From positions 5,248,461-5,312,460 of the forward strand of contig CM034139.1 of NCBI GenBank assembly GCA_019914995.1: a DNA stretch of 64,000 bases, given 5' to 3'. Position numbers and translations under genes: made by a program. Of this stretch, positions 1 through 13,900 are shown in pieces. Below the pieces are notes generated by a model. It did no database searches, was not told the DNA's origin, and saw only the letters and a list, made by a program, of their open reading frames with translations. Position 1 is the stretch's first letter. Each line of letters opens with the position of its first letter. The DNA is from Acanthochlamys bracteata (Eukaryota; Streptophyta; Magnoliopsida; Pandanales; Velloziaceae).

Positions 1-3000
1 CCAAAATGCTGCCACGCATACATATATACATGTAGTAAGCGTGTCATATGATTCCCTACAGTTGAAACTGTGCTGTAAGAGTTTACCTCATTGCAAGCTT
101 GTAATCCAGCATCCTGAAGGTAGAACCCAGGAGTCTGCCAAACCGTCGCCTGAAGTCTGCAAAGAGCCCACCAATTGTAAATTTACAAAGTTAACATGAC
201 ATATCTTATTGAACTTCAGTAAGAGTGACTAACCTTGGTAGAATGGTGTCAGAAATCCAAATTCTCCAGATTCAGATATTTCAATGTCATCATTATTTAA
301 TGGCTTCAATATCATGCAAGTATATTCACCAGTTACAGAACTCTGATCACCCAAAATTAGCTTGTCAGTAAAACTACCAGATGAACAGAATGTAACCAAC
401 AGCAACTACATAAAAGGTCCACGAGATAACCGGAATCTGGCCAACATAAAAGGGAACAAAGTTGTGCTTTCTCCAGAAGCGGAAAAGCTCCTGTGTAAGT
501 CCAAAGGAAACACCAAGATAGTGAAGCTTCTCTGGATTCCTCTCATGAAGATGAACAAGAAGAGGAGGAAGATTTGCCCTTGGCTTAATACTTTCCTCCA
601 GCAAAGATGCCTGTCACAGCAAGCATGCTCAAACACATGAATACAAAGGCAACATTAAATACTCTGCAAACATCTTCAGAGTTTTGCAAATACAATATTG
701 TGAAAAGCATTATTGCTATTAGTAAATTTGAAATAGATGAAAGTTAAGCTCAATATTCTCAGAAAAGGGAAAAGCTTAAGTTTAAAAGGTTGAAGGTTTG
801 GTGCAAGACACATTGAAGAATGAGGAGGTACTTTAGGTCTTAACTGTTACACAATCTCGGCCATTTACCTATAGTTTCACTTGTAGTCTATTTTTTGTTA
901 CTCAGAACTGAATCCTGATCCAAAGGCTTAGCCATAAATATACCTTCTCAGCTGCTTCTGTAACCTTGATCACTGGTTGCTCTGTCACATTATTCTCAAC
1001 CTCTGTGAATTCTGCCAATTGCCCTTCATAAAACCTACAAGTAATTAAAACACATAAGATTGAAGTTGACGACTAAAAGGACTAGTCTCCTGCCAAGACA
1101 ATCAAAAAGAGTCCAAATAGCTCCAAGCACATTTAGAATAGAATGTGAATTCTTTGCTTCATGAACCTAGTCACCATAACTGAGATCATTCTTGTAAAGT
1201 TGTAATAATTAAATAATATGGCTATGCTGCTTGGTACCCCTTTCGTACCTTCCTTTCTTATTGCATGATTGTGATGTGATAAGATGCATGCCTCCTGATG
1301 GGAGTTAGACGATGAGTGGTGGAGTTGAAAAGAATGGTACAAGTTTGAGACTTTGGGTACCCACCAGGGAACCCAAAGTGAAATGCTTTAAATTCTAGAA
1401 GCTTCTATTCTAGGACATAATGCTGCCAGAAGTACATATTTGATTACAAATTTTAAGTTTAAACCCCTGTCTCAAGTAGATATGAGAATTTTTGTTTCCC
1501 TATGAATGTCAAACTAGTAATCCAAGCCACTTTACCAAAAAAATCATTTATAGTGTTATTCCAAAGCAGAGTTGCACAAACTGTCAAGTTCTGCAGTCTC
1601 GGAAAAGTCGACTAATAACTTTGAAGGGCTCCATGAACTGCCACATTGAAGACATGATCTTCAAATTAAATGAGATATGGCAAAGATTCAAAAATTTTGA
1701 GCATTTCCCATGTAAATCATTGACTAGGGTAATTCTCAAGAAATCATGACTTCTGAAGGTGATGCTAGTCATAGGGTGACACATGAAAAAAGCTAACTTG
1801 TTGAAGCTGCAGGAACAATTAGTTTGCAGAAAATGAATGTCTACTAGAAATTGTAATATAACTTTTGTATCATAGAAAAGAGAATTGTTTCTGGAGGGTG
1901 GAAATGCAGAAAATACAAAGTTGAAGACCGATAATGAAAGAGAGAAGAACAAACAATCAAAGAAACCTTGTAAGAAGATCCACTGCAGCTGAACCATATC
2001 CAAGCTGCAAGAAAATTAAGAGAAATGTCCAAAAATCAGAGACCTTTCTCCAACATGAGATAGATAAACTACATACCAATTGAGCTTTTACGATAAGTAA
2101 AAGGTTACCCTTAATGCATTTGGGTGAACAGCAATTCGTACAATCCTAGCACCTGAAAGACTCGGAAACACGCTATCTTGAAATTGCTCACAGAACTTCC
2201 AGGGGATCTGATCGCCGGAAGGTTGGTGACCCTGGCTTAAACTTTTTAGAGCAGAGTTCCTAGATATCTGCCCTTCAAGACATACCTGTATACAGCATGT
2301 TTAATTATCATGCATATGTACATCATGAGGTATTTAAAATAGAATAATAATTAAGACAAGTACATTTCTCTATTCAATATTCAGAATAAGATGGAGAAAT
2401 AATGTGCAAATCCAAAGCTTTGTTCATTATTAAAAAGCATCTGCAACATGGAGCATAGAATTGTATCAGTAAGAACTAAAATAAAGCTTTTTGCAATGTT
2501 TCTTGTAGTACAATTAAAAAAGTAAATAAAGAATCAAATAAATAAAAAAACATAGTACATGGGAAATTGTAAACAGCGCCACATAAATGCCAGCTCGTTA
2601 AAACAGCCATGAAATTAGTTATATACCTGAAGTACACACAGAATATCTGGAAGGTGATTTTTGGACTCATCAACTGGACCTATACATTAGAGGATAACCG
2701 CATCACCGGCGATCAGCAATCAGTAAACAAGGGAGGGAGGTTTGAAGTAAGACAACACATAATCTTACCAAGCAGAACAAACAAGTGGTGGGATGGTGCA
2801 TCAGCCATTAGTTGTAGGTCATTGGGTGTATTTTTGTAGTGAGAAGCAACATACAGAGCCATCATCCTCTGCCAAAGAAGATCAACAATATCTTATTAGA
2901 TTAGACATCAATATCTGTCTAATATCTGTCAGATGTGCCATACTGCAGGTGCAAGCACACCTGTTAATACCTGAAGAAAAATCTCACTCTCCTTATGATA

Positions 3001-6000
3001 AGAGAAAAGTGTGTCACGATTAACATAGTACAGCTCACATTCGCTTGGATGAGGCAACCTGTGGACACAGATGAAAAGCGGTAGGAGCACAGAATATGGA
3101 GAATTCTTAGCAAAGGATTTGTAGAAACATGAAGCTCACTTTGAAATGTTGGGTATGTAGCTTGCAACGTCCAAGCAGAGTAGACCATTTAGCCATGATT
3201 CAATAGGATCACCAGAAGCATATCTTATAGATTCATTCAAATCTATCTTCTTAAAAAGCCTACCTAAAATAGGCATTGAAAGAGATAATAAAAATAGATA
3301 AAGAACCACCTAAGAAAGACTGGTCCCAGAATATTCGAATATCACATCAATCATAACTTAAATCAGCATGACTTAAGAATCCTATTCAGCATCATTGAAT
3401 AGAAGATACAAGTTGCAGAGAAGGAGAAATTTAGTAGAGGTTTAGCTGAATAAGATCCATAGCTTCAGCAACAAAGAAGTGCTTTATCAATACAGGAAGC
3501 AGATTAAAGAATCAGAATCAGCAGATTTGTAAGTCCCAAATTCATTCTTTGATACCGCATACATAGGCAAGATAATATCAGAAGACAGAAAGGATGGTTA
3601 GGATAAAAACTAGGGAAGCAAATTTATTAAAAAAAAGCGTCAGCTCAAAGTTTTTGTAGGTGCTCAAACTGAAGCCAACTTGTTTTATTTTAATCTAAGG
3701 GAAGAAACAAGCATGGTTTATAAATGGCAAAAGGTCAACAGAAATAGCTCCATGATAACTTTCAAATAAAGAGAAGAAAATGATCACCACACAACTGAAT
3801 GGAGCATAACAAGACATGCTGCCAGAGAAATACTACAAAGACCCACATGCACATTTTACAAAAACTTCAAATGACTAATTCTCACCAGAAAGGGGGCCAT
3901 CACCACTCTGGGTAGGCATATGGCTTTGTGATTCCAGTTGCTGAAGAAGCTTCAATGATAAGGACCGTCCAGTTCCCTCATAGCTTATGAAAGGAAAAAT
4001 ATGATACAACTTAATACTAGTACACAAGGCAGTAGCAACAACTAAATACTCTTATAGACGGAGCTATCTTATACCATGACAAGAAATTATCTAATCAAAC
4101 TACAATCCCCATTCTGAGTTTTTAGAATCATTTGCAACATACTATTTATAAGGGGGACCTTTATGACAACACCTGCAAAATTTTAATGAGACTATTTACA
4201 ACTCTAAGTTCCAGAGAATGCATTCTATAATCAACAGTAGACTAATATTTTCATCAAAATTAAAGTAATAGATTATTGTTTTAGAATATAAGTTCAACAG
4301 TGACAACTGTGTTAGATTATGCATATATGACTAGACTCAAGAAGTTGCAACTTTTGGATGCAAATGGACCAAATGATGATAGAATAAACAAAAAATCTTG
4401 CCATACAATACATGCTTGCAGTAGCCATAGACATTCTTGCTCAAAATGGATGAGTACACAACAAACTACTCTCTGATCAATCATTTGTGGAACTAGACAT
4501 AAAAGACTCGTGCAAGTGTTTACTTAAATATTTCGTGGTTCAATCAGTTGACAAGATTACTAGTTCATACCCATTTACAGTTGATGAGAGGAAGACTAGA
4601 TAAGGTCCAAACAAGGACTTCACAATTGGTAAGGGAATAGCTGCTGCCTCATCAATAACTAGAAGCTCGACTTGAGTAAGCTTGCCATGGTCCTGTGGAC
4701 GCAAATACTGCAGACAAGAACACACTTCAGCTTCTCCAATATCCAAATTCACGGCTTCACAAATAACTGCTACCTTTTGCTGAAGCACAATTCTAGTTAC
4801 TACACAAAGACGCTTAAACCACCTAGAACACAATTAGCTTGAAAAACTACTAACACCATGCAGTGGAAAATACTTTTGAAGTGATAGGTAGGCGTACCAG
4901 GAACAACTGAACACCAAACTCATACTAAGAATTTCAAGCAAAGGAGGCACTAAGAATTTCAAGCATAGGAGGCACTAGAAGAAAATATAATTAAATAGGA
5001 AGTGCATGCAAATAGCTGCATAGGCAAAATTCACAGTGTATTCAGCCAGTTATTTAAGAAACCTAGAGATGCTTAGGCCAGAGCCAGGAATGTCATGCTT
5101 CCAGCATACGGCTTTGTGGTGTCTGGAAAAATAGGATGGTTATAGATCAACATAGAATAAAACATGAAGAAAGATCAACGCTTACTTGAACTGTTTGGCG
5201 GTGCTGCTTGTAGATGTTCAACTGAATAGTTGCCTTCTTTAGCTCTGGGTCTGTACTCTTTACAACATCATAGTGCAAATGCTCCTGCAAGCAGAATAAC
5301 ATCATGCAGAAATCCAGAGCATAAATAATTTTAGGCACATTCAAGGATTACGTTATTGTATAGAATTAACATTTGAGTCTAATTCTGCTGCAAAGTTTAT
5401 GTCAACTGATCAGTTAGAATCCAGACATCGAAAATATCTAGATGTACATTCCAGATTAAAATCATGTAAGCAGCTCTAAGAAAAGCATGTCATCTTATGG
5501 AAATAACTTGAACCTACTGTAATGTGAAAGGTAAAAGATCTACAGATAACATCGAAGAAATATTCTAGAGAAAATTTTGCCTGATAGCCAGGTAAAAGCA
5601 TTATTCTTAAACAGTCAATATCACAATCATCTCATAAAACTAATAACACCCACAGCTAGTAACAAGTCTTATCGCGCATACCTTGTATTCTAATGCATTT
5701 AATCCCTTGCAAACAAATTCAAATAGAGTTTTAAGGTTCTCAGGACTGGGTGCAGTGATGAATATGTTTGAATAACTGCAAAAAAGAAGAGTATATCGGA
5801 TGCCAAAAAACCAAATCATATTTCATATGCAAGAACCAGTTTAACATTAAATGCTGAATGTATATTACCCTGCAGCAACAGCCCCAGCAACAGCAAGTCC
5901 CAAAGCAGCAGATTTGCCTCGTCCCCGAGCAGCAATCAAAGCAACTGTGCTTCGAAGTGTTTTATCCAGGACTGCATCAAGAAACGTAATGACAGCTTTA

Positions 6001-8754
6001 CCCTGAATAGAAATCAACATTAGAATCAAGAAATGATTATTTTATATGTCATTCAAATTAAAATACAGACCTGGTCCATTGTACAACACTTCCTAATTAA
6101 GGGACCAACAGGGAAGTCCTCATGAAATTGCTCTTTCAGGCTCTGCAATTCCCTCTCTCTTTCAGATAGACCCTCCGAATTCTTAGATTGAAGAAAAAGA
6201 ACAATTACAACAAATAAACTTAGAAACATTTTTTTCTGTTTGGCTTGAGATATTTTGTTTTAAGCAAAGCACTATACATAGAGAATCAAGAAGCACACCT
6301 CTGCGACTGATACAGGCTCAATCTCCCTTATATGAGATGATATTGGCAAAATATTGAGCTCATCATCCATAACAACACATGCCTTGCATGATGCAATGGA
6401 CAGCAAAAACCGCTCATTAAATCGCGCAGCAGCCTGTGAATGAGATTCTGTCCTGAACCTTTCATGAACATCCTGAAATAAGAAGAATTTGCTCACTAAC
6501 AGCTGTGAAATAGATCAGTGTTGAAACCAGAAGTATAATGCACATGACTGTAGCAGTGTCTAAATAGCCAAGAGTAAATATCTTCTGCATGAATAGTGGA
6601 GTTTTCCTTCAGGCAACAGACCAATGTTAAGAAAAGACCCTTCCTTTGGACAACGACGCAGCAACTACAGACTTCAAAGACCTCACAGCACACATAAGTG
6701 AAGGCCATACGGAATGTGTACAAGTATTAGAGATCCTACCTGATCTGATAAGATTTGGGTGTTTGTCAAAAATGTCGTCACCTATTCATCCGTCCATTTT
6801 GGTGAAACTTCTGACACTAGAACCAGGTTCTTTCTCAATTCATAAAGGTGTTGAACATTTGGCTCATTTGTTTCATTAAAGTCAAGACAGATGTACACCT
6901 ACGCTAATGCTAAAATTATGCAACTAAGAAAGTAACATCCTGAATACATCCATTGAACGTACACCTCTCTCATTTCAAAATGGTTTAATGAGGAGGCCTA
7001 AATGGGTAAACTTTTTTTTGGGGAATGTGATTGATCAGATCATCCTGTATGCACAAATTTTAGAGATACATATACATTAAACTACACAAAGTTAAATGGA
7101 CCAACTTCAAGACAAGTCTATCTGGTAGATACAGAGTCAAACAAGCAAGCCAATAATATAGAAACGAAAAGAAAAAAAGCACAAAATATCTACTTTCACC
7201 ACTCAAATAAATAAAATGCTCATATTGGTGCTAATTAATTGCAAAGTGAAGCATTGTTTCAAGCTAAAGAACATAGACATACCATAACCATGGTGTAAAG
7301 GCTGGTGAGAGAAGAAAGAGAACGCAGTAACAAAACTATCAAGCCACCACCTTCCACTGTCTCAATAGTTCTTGCTAGCAGATTAGGTGTCAGAGCCTCG
7401 AAATCCTAATGTTGAAAATTTGTTAGTGAGAATATTCACAGAAAGTAGAGACAAGGAAAATGGCCAAAGAATTAATAACATGTAAAGTTTACTGCTTGCC
7501 TGCAAGATGCACATTCCAAAGGTATTTCCAAGAATTCTTTCTGAATCCTTGTACAAGCAATATGTTATATTTCCACTTTCAACAAATAACGAGAAAGAAT
7601 CCACCTTCTCTGGGTCCAATAATCCTCTTTGCAACAACTTCTTTATCTGCTTTGAGCGTTTTTTCTTGTGACTAGAATCAACAGCATAAACCCCAATAAG
7701 AGGATTAAGATAATGTTTTGAAGACTCTACTTATAGTAAATCATTAACAGACCCAAACAAGGTGATGTAGCATGTGCTAAATACACAAGAACCACTTCAT
7801 GCAAAAATCACCCACGAATGTGATAATTTTGAGTACATAATAAAGCCTCTCTAACGAAAGGAAAGAACTGATATAGGTACACAAAATTATATACAGACAT
7901 TAAAACTGAGTTCAGACAGCAATCAGCAAGTACCTGCTGAGCTCAAGCTTATCCTTGTAGCACCAGAGAACTGTTGGGCGGGACCTTACAACTTCCTTGC
8001 TCAGCATGTAGTGCAAATTCACAATCTGCACAGATTACAATTCTCACTAAGCACCCATTTTCCTTAGTTTAAGGAAAAAAGACTGTTAATTCTAAAAATC
8101 ATTAAATGTTCATTTTCATTTATCTCCTGACTCACAGCAATCAAGATATAGAGCACTAAAGTTTTTCACCTAAACTGATAGAAACCTAGCATTTAGAGTA
8201 GGTTCAAGGTCTGCATCACTCACAATTAGTATAGTCTAATGAAAATTATAATATATTTACTTCACAAAATCCAATTAGAAATTAGAACTTCTCATATTCT
8301 GTGTTCTTCCCTAGAATTAAAACGCTAAGTGCAGATGCAACAGGGCTTCACAACAATCAGTATCCATTTCTTCTTGAAAATCAATTTTGATGCGCTTACT
8401 TTGTAAAACCAATTAAAAGTTCTCCTATGCTCTATTGATGACAAGCAATTAAAATGCAAGAAAACAACTTCAGCATCTGCTATAGTTGAAGTTGAAAAAA
8501 ATTTCCTGCTTCCTCAAAGCCCATAAACAAAAAAGAAAAAATATTTCCTGGTATCCGTTAACTCGGACCAACTAAATTCAAGAAAACTAAATGTTTTTAT
8601 CTAAACAAAGTACCAAATCAAATTTTCCTGTGCAAACAAAAAGACAAACCTGATCACGAGACTTGTCTCCAACAATAACGAACATTGATCGGTGCCTGAG
8701 CTTGACACCATTCTCAATTAGTGTTCTAATCCTGTCGTCGACCTTCTTCCTCAT
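1..8754 (-). CDS. NAT10: RNA cytidine acetyltransferase (NAT10/Kre33 family), 3' end missing
   Basis: Nucleolar enzyme that makes N4-acetylcytidine on 18S rRNA and, with an adaptor, on tRNA. It couples an ATP-driven helicase module to a GNAT domain. I reconstruct 21 exons: 8754-8650, 8025-7934, 7671-7500, 7405-7283, 6472-6299, 6181-6071, 6002-5869, 5775-5682, 5284-5186, 4707-4571, 3983-3886, 3263-3140, 3058-2971, 2868-2769, 2679-2627, 2285-2109, 2004-1967, 1034-944, 610-431, 342-234, 156-87. Together they give about 789 in-frame residues. The family is about 1,030 long, so roughly 230 C-terminal residues lie beyond the left edge. Visible marks: N-terminus MRKKVDDRIRTLIENGVKLR, Walker A AARGRGKSA (about residues 284-292), Walker-B-like VIDEAAAIPLP, then NGYEGTGRSLSLKL, and GNAT-region motifs IVRIAVHPNA, GYGSAAVDLL and LHYLGVSFGLT. 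The intron after exon 3 has a GC donor. The gene is divergent from PDF1A. Confidence 0.95.
4924..4975. repeat. 25 bp tandem duplication in a NAT10 intron
   Basis: Two adjacent copies of a 25 bp unit starting ACTAAGAATTTCAAGCA, differing at about one base, lie in the intron between the exons ending at 5186 and starting at 4707. It is a small local duplication with no evident function. Confidence 0.8.
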
Positions 8755-9027
8755 CTTTCACCCCTCGGATTCGTCTTCAATCTTTCCGTTCTTCTCCTTC
8801 GCTGTTGTTCAGTACTACTTGTTCTTGTTGCTCCGGGTTGAGTTGGGTTTAGGGCTTTTCTTTCTTTCTATTGTACAATTCAAGATAACGGTAACACTAA
8901 CGGCGTTGACGTACAAACTAGGCCTAAATAAGCCTTCTATAGACAGCCCATTTAGACGGAATAGACCATTTATCAGGCTCAATTTTAATTCAACTCCTGC
9001 AGATTTTTCTATTTTACTGAACAAAAA
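8755..9027. promoter_or_regulatory. Short divergent promoter between NAT10-like and PDF1A
   Basis: Only 273 bp separate the two opposed start codons. The interval contains AGCCCA (8945-8950), the reverse of the plant site II motif TGGGCT bound by TCP factors, an AGGCCT box near 8920, and CGGTAACACTAACGG. No clear TATA box is visible for either gene, which is usual for constitutive site II promoters of ribosome-biogenesis and organelle genes. Co-expression of the pair is an inference. Confidence 0.55.
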
Positions 9028-10986
9028 ATGGAGATTATTATCCACCGGCTCGCTCCCCGTCTTCCGTTGCGTCCCTCCACCGCCGCCGCGGCTGCCGGTT
9101 TCCGGCACCACTCTCAACTGCTACGATTCTCTACCTATTCTTCTACGGTAAAACAACGGCCGGACCGCAGGCGATTGGTAGCGGCTGCACCGGCGGCGAA
9201 AGGATGGTTCTCGGGGTTCGGTGGGAAGAAGCTGGTGTTGCCGGATATCGTTAAGGCAGGTGATCCCGTGCTTCATGAGTCTGCTCAAGATGTTCCTGTC
9301 GATGAAATTGCTTCTTATAGAATTCAGAAGATTATTGATGACATGGTTGCTGTAATGCGTGATGCTCCTGGTGTAGGCCTCGCTGCGCCGCAGATTGGCA
9401 TCCCCCTAAAGGTTTTTAATGTTTTTTTGGGTTTGTTTGAATTTATGTAACAACAGAAATAAAAAAAAGGATTTGTTGAGAGATTTTTGTCGAAAATTGT
9501 GATTTTTCTTCTTGTTATAGTGCTTATTTTCTTTATTATGAGAATAAGGAGTGCTAAATATGTACGATAGTTACAATTGGAATGGGAAAAAAATAGAGTT
9601 GAATTGATTAAATAAGTCTACATGTTTTTCTGATGGCAGATTATTATTCTTGAAGACACAAAGAAGTACATTAGCTATACCCCAAAGGAGGAAATTGAAG
9701 AACAAGATCGGCGCCCCTTTGACCTCCTGGTATGTTGATATTAATAAATGTAAAGTTTCACCAAGTACTTTTTGCTATTTGAATTCTTTTCATGTAGTCA
9801 CTTTTTATTAGTTTTGATGAGGCAGGTAATATTGAACCCGAAGCTCACTAAGAAGGGCAAAAAAACTGCACTTTTCTTTGAAGGGTGTCTGAGGTAAGCA
9901 GAAGGGATGAGTTATCTTTTGATAACTACAAGTGACATGATTGTTTTCTGCTTGTTGATAAGCCTTAAATGTGCCTCCTATCAACTATGTACAAGCATGT
10001 CTTTTTCCTTAAAGATAAATAGAAATCTCAGTAGTTTCATTCGTTTGATGTTTTTGTATGTGGTTTGTACTTTCATTATGTTATTGCAGTTTTCTTATTT
10101 TGTTGCCATGTAGTTTATGGGAGCACGTTGCAATCAGGAAGGAAAAGGTGCTTATTCTGCTGTACATGAGGAACCCTTTTAGTAAATAGAAACTTAGGCT
10201 TCATAGAATGAATAGCAACGGTGGATGTAGTTTTACCTTAGAGGTGCCTTCAGTGGAGACTTGTGCTACTGGGCAAAGTTCAACATAGATGTATTCCTGG
10301 CCTCAGAGGTTTCCTTTGGTACTGTGTCTTTCTGGTATTCTAAAGTCCTATCCTTGAAGATAAGCCATCTGGGTGCATATGTTATGCAATGGTTTATGCA
10401 CTAAATATGAAATATTAGCTGAGCTGATAGCACACCATCTTGTTAGCCTGGTTTAACTGTTTGTAACTGTTGGCAAAAACCAGCACAGTCATTTAGGTTT
10501 CGACCATAGTTGTACTTGCAAACCGGCCATTGTTTCTCCAAGGATGAGCTTGCAGAACTTAATAAGGGGAAATTGAACTTGGTTCATATTTCTGTACCTA
10601 CCAAACTTTGTACACATATCTGCGTGCTGTGTCATTTCAAAATTGTGGTCATCTTACAGCGATGCATCATTATCTTCCTTTTCGTATGTGCATTGTGTGT
10701 ACATATAAGGCTTTGACTTAATTTGTGATGTTTTTCCAGTGTTGATGGGTATAGAGCTGTTGTGGAGCGACATCTAGAAGTCGAAGTGCAAGGCATGGAC
10801 CGTTATGGCAGTCCTATCACAATCAATGCTAGAGGTTGGCAAGCACGAATTTTGCAGCATGAGTGTGATCATTTAGATGGCACAATATATGTTGACAAGA
10901 TGGTTCCAAGGACTTTCAGGACAGTTGAGAATATGGATCTGCCTCTTCCTGCAGGAATACCAAAGATGGGTGTCCGTTCTTTGTAA
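9028..10986 (+). CDS. PDF1A: Peptide deformylase 1A, organelle-targeted
   Basis: Metalloenzyme that removes the formyl group from initiator methionine of proteins made in mitochondria and plastids. Exons 9028-9411, 9640-9729, 9826-9893 and 10740-10986 give 262 aa, with all junctions GT-AG and in frame. All three family motifs are present: [10 protein letters not shown] (residues 115-124), EGCLS (177-181, metal-ligand Cys179) and HECDH (221-225, two His ligands and the catalytic Glu). The first 55 or so residues are rich in Arg, Ser and Ala and poor in acid ([18 protein letters not shown]), a likely dual-type transit peptide. The third intron (9894-10739) is the longest. The form is 1A rather than 1B, judged from the [16 protein letters not shown] stretch and C-terminal length. 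Confidence 0.95.
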
Positions 10987-13900
10987 CAAGAACTGCATCA
11001 CCTAGAAAGTGCAGCAACAGCACATCTATCCCAGTTTTTGGCGTATAATCTCTATGATGCGACGGTGGAGAGAAATTAGTCATTAGTTGGTAGAGATTGC
11101 TTTTGGTTAGTATTTGCTTTCTACAGAACCATATTGCTATTCTGTTGGGAACGTTGCTGAAGTCATTCTGTTGGTACGTTGTTTCCATTTTTGGCATGTA
11201 TGTTAAATGGATTTCAATTTATATTTGTTAACCTGTTGAAGTTGTACAAACTGCATCTAGTTTTAGAGTCAGTGGGTTGTTCTTGCCATTCAGATTGCAA
11301 AAATAGGAACTTTGTAACTAGTTTTAACAACTGTACGGTGATTTTTTTTAGTTCTTCGCTGACAACTAACCATTACAGATATGATACAGTACTTTAAATG
11401 GCATTCTTCTCCAACTTATACAATCTTCAGTCAGGTCTTTGGAAGGTAGCAAGCATAGCAAGTTATCATTTATAATATCTACGAGAACAAGCAATTGAAT
11501 GTACAGTATATTATTCAATGCAACATTGTCCTTTGGAGGTTACCTGTAGAAATAGAAAAGATTTACACCTGAAGCAAAGAGATATGCCCATATGTATGAG
11601 CTTGAAGCAGAACAAGAGCTTGGAAAAGCTTAAGCACATGCGTTTGGATTCAATTTTATTATAATTTTTTATTTCATATTTTTTTAAAAATAATATTATA
11701 TAGAATATTTAAATTTCAAAAATATAAAAAATTATATATCGTAAATTTTGTTATTATTTATTTTTAGATTAAAAAATAAGCTTGTTTCTAAAATATTTTT
11801 ATTTTAAAAAAACAATATTCCCTTGGACTATCCTCAAAGGAGCAAATCTCCTCCAGCAAGTTTAGGAAGCAGAACAAGGACCATCTTCCCAGAAGCATGG
11901 AGGAGGATATACTGATATGCATGACCTGAGGTTGATCCCAACGCCTGCCAGCAGCAAGAAGAAGCTGGGTCGCCCCGTTGACTATCACATTGTGCGCTTG
12001 ATCCCCCGAGTTGTCCTTGCCCAAGCTTCCTATGCTAAAGTTGGTCTAAGCAAGTTAATTATGCTCTACATTGCCATAGTGGAAAAAAGTAGCGGTTACC
12101 TTATACCATCACCATGTCCGCATTCGGTGTTAGTTATACTAACATCAGATGAATTGCTCACCACAGAAACACAATCGTCTCCTGCATGAATAAAAAATCA
12201 TTGAGCCCATCAAGAATGATTGGAGAGAATGTTCCACACTATCATCATCCACCTCCACAATCAATATAAATTGAAAAGGAAATTCGTTGGAAATTGAGGT
12301 GCCATACACAGAGGCAAGAATGAGTTACTGTAATTTATAGGTTACATATTAGAGTAAAAACTAAAAGAAGTAGGTTACGGTAAAGGCAAAATACCTGTTC
12401 TTATTATGCTATCCTGAATGACAACAGAGATGGACGAGCTAATATGAATTCCTTCAGTATTGGGCTCTTAGGAGGAGTTGATACAGAAATACGAGACACT
12501 ATGATCGCAGAACATATGCATATGCATCTGTTGGCTACTTACTAGAGTCAAACCTGGACTACAATTTGCTTGCTTCTATGAAAGTTATTGCCTGCATCAT
12601 ACTCTCACAGTATGGACAATAATGCGCACCAAGGCTGTACAATGTGTTACAAGTCGAGATTTACTTCATTCAATGACTGCCTTCGGGGGCATGCCTGCAG
12701 GGCTGGAAGACAATTTAGGTCCGCCTCTTTAGTCCTTGTTCAAATTTATAGAGAATCAAGGAAGAGTAATGGTGGTAACACGCATGCAACTAACTCTGTC
12801 TCATTTGATTATACATAAAATTATAAGCCATTACTACTTAACATTTATGTAGTTGATCTTGCAAGACCATTCCCACCATTTCTGTCCCATGGCGTTAGTA
12901 GTTCCTCTACTTTTACAACTAGTTGCTGCACCCCACTGAAGTAAATCCATTTAGTAGTATAAAGGACATTTCATACATCAGGATTCCAATGGAGCTACTG
13001 TAGTTCCCATGACCTCTTCAACTAGTAGATATTCAAATAAAAAATGGTAAATATACACATAGTAAAATATCACATAAGATAACATTTTAGATAAATCAAA
13101 GATATATAAAAGCAATTTCTGGAGTTCAGATAGTCTAAATTTTCATCATGTCAACATGGACGGCATACCAGAAATGTGAGCTTCGATCTGCAAGGGCCAG
13201 TGAAATTGATTGACCTGACCAAGTACATGCCTTCAGAAGGAATCTCAAGTACAGCATTTGTTTGTGCAGAACAAGCACGTTTCCATGCATTTTTAGATGC
13301 CTGGAAGATAAATAACTTCTATGAGTACCATTATGGACTAATGTCATTCATGAATATATTGCAAATCAATCTTTTGCATATATCAGAAAATGACTATTTC
13401 AAGAAAGTTGTCTCCTTAAAATATTCCCAAAAAAGAAAAGTATGGCATGTCCATCTAAATGAAACAGAGGCCATTGAAGAACTCAAAGAGGTAAAATAGA
13501 TTCAGATCATTATCAATAATGATCATGCATAAGTATTAGTGAAACTTCATGAAATTTTGAGAATTGTGAGAGTAAAGAATGACAAGCACAAGGATGTATG
13601 GAACATACCCATTAACGGAAATGCCCAATGATAGCTTGTCAAAAACCTGCTATTTTTTAGTAAGAAACTTGTTTGCCAACTATAGAATAGCAATTTGAGA
13701 GGTGAAAATGTTCACAGATAACTTTGACAAAGTGCCTTCTGAGCTGTGTCTTCATAAGCAGAGAATTTATTCGCTGCCCAAATGAATCATACTCTAGCAC
13801 ATAGGTTCTCTTCTAATGTACCAAACAACATTGCAATACTCTACTATATACTATTATGAAAGATAAGTCTACAGTATTGCTTTATATCAGAGTCCAAGAG

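Noticed and set aside
1584-2003. 139-codon ORF on - within the NAT10 region
   Set aside because: It reads through the intron after the 38 bp exon (1967-2004) in a different frame. Real exons on each side define the gene.
8663-9151. 162-codon ORF on + over the NAT10/PDF1A promoter
   Set aside because: It overlaps NAT10 exon 1 antisense and PDF1A exon 1 in another frame, with no domain; a chance ORF.
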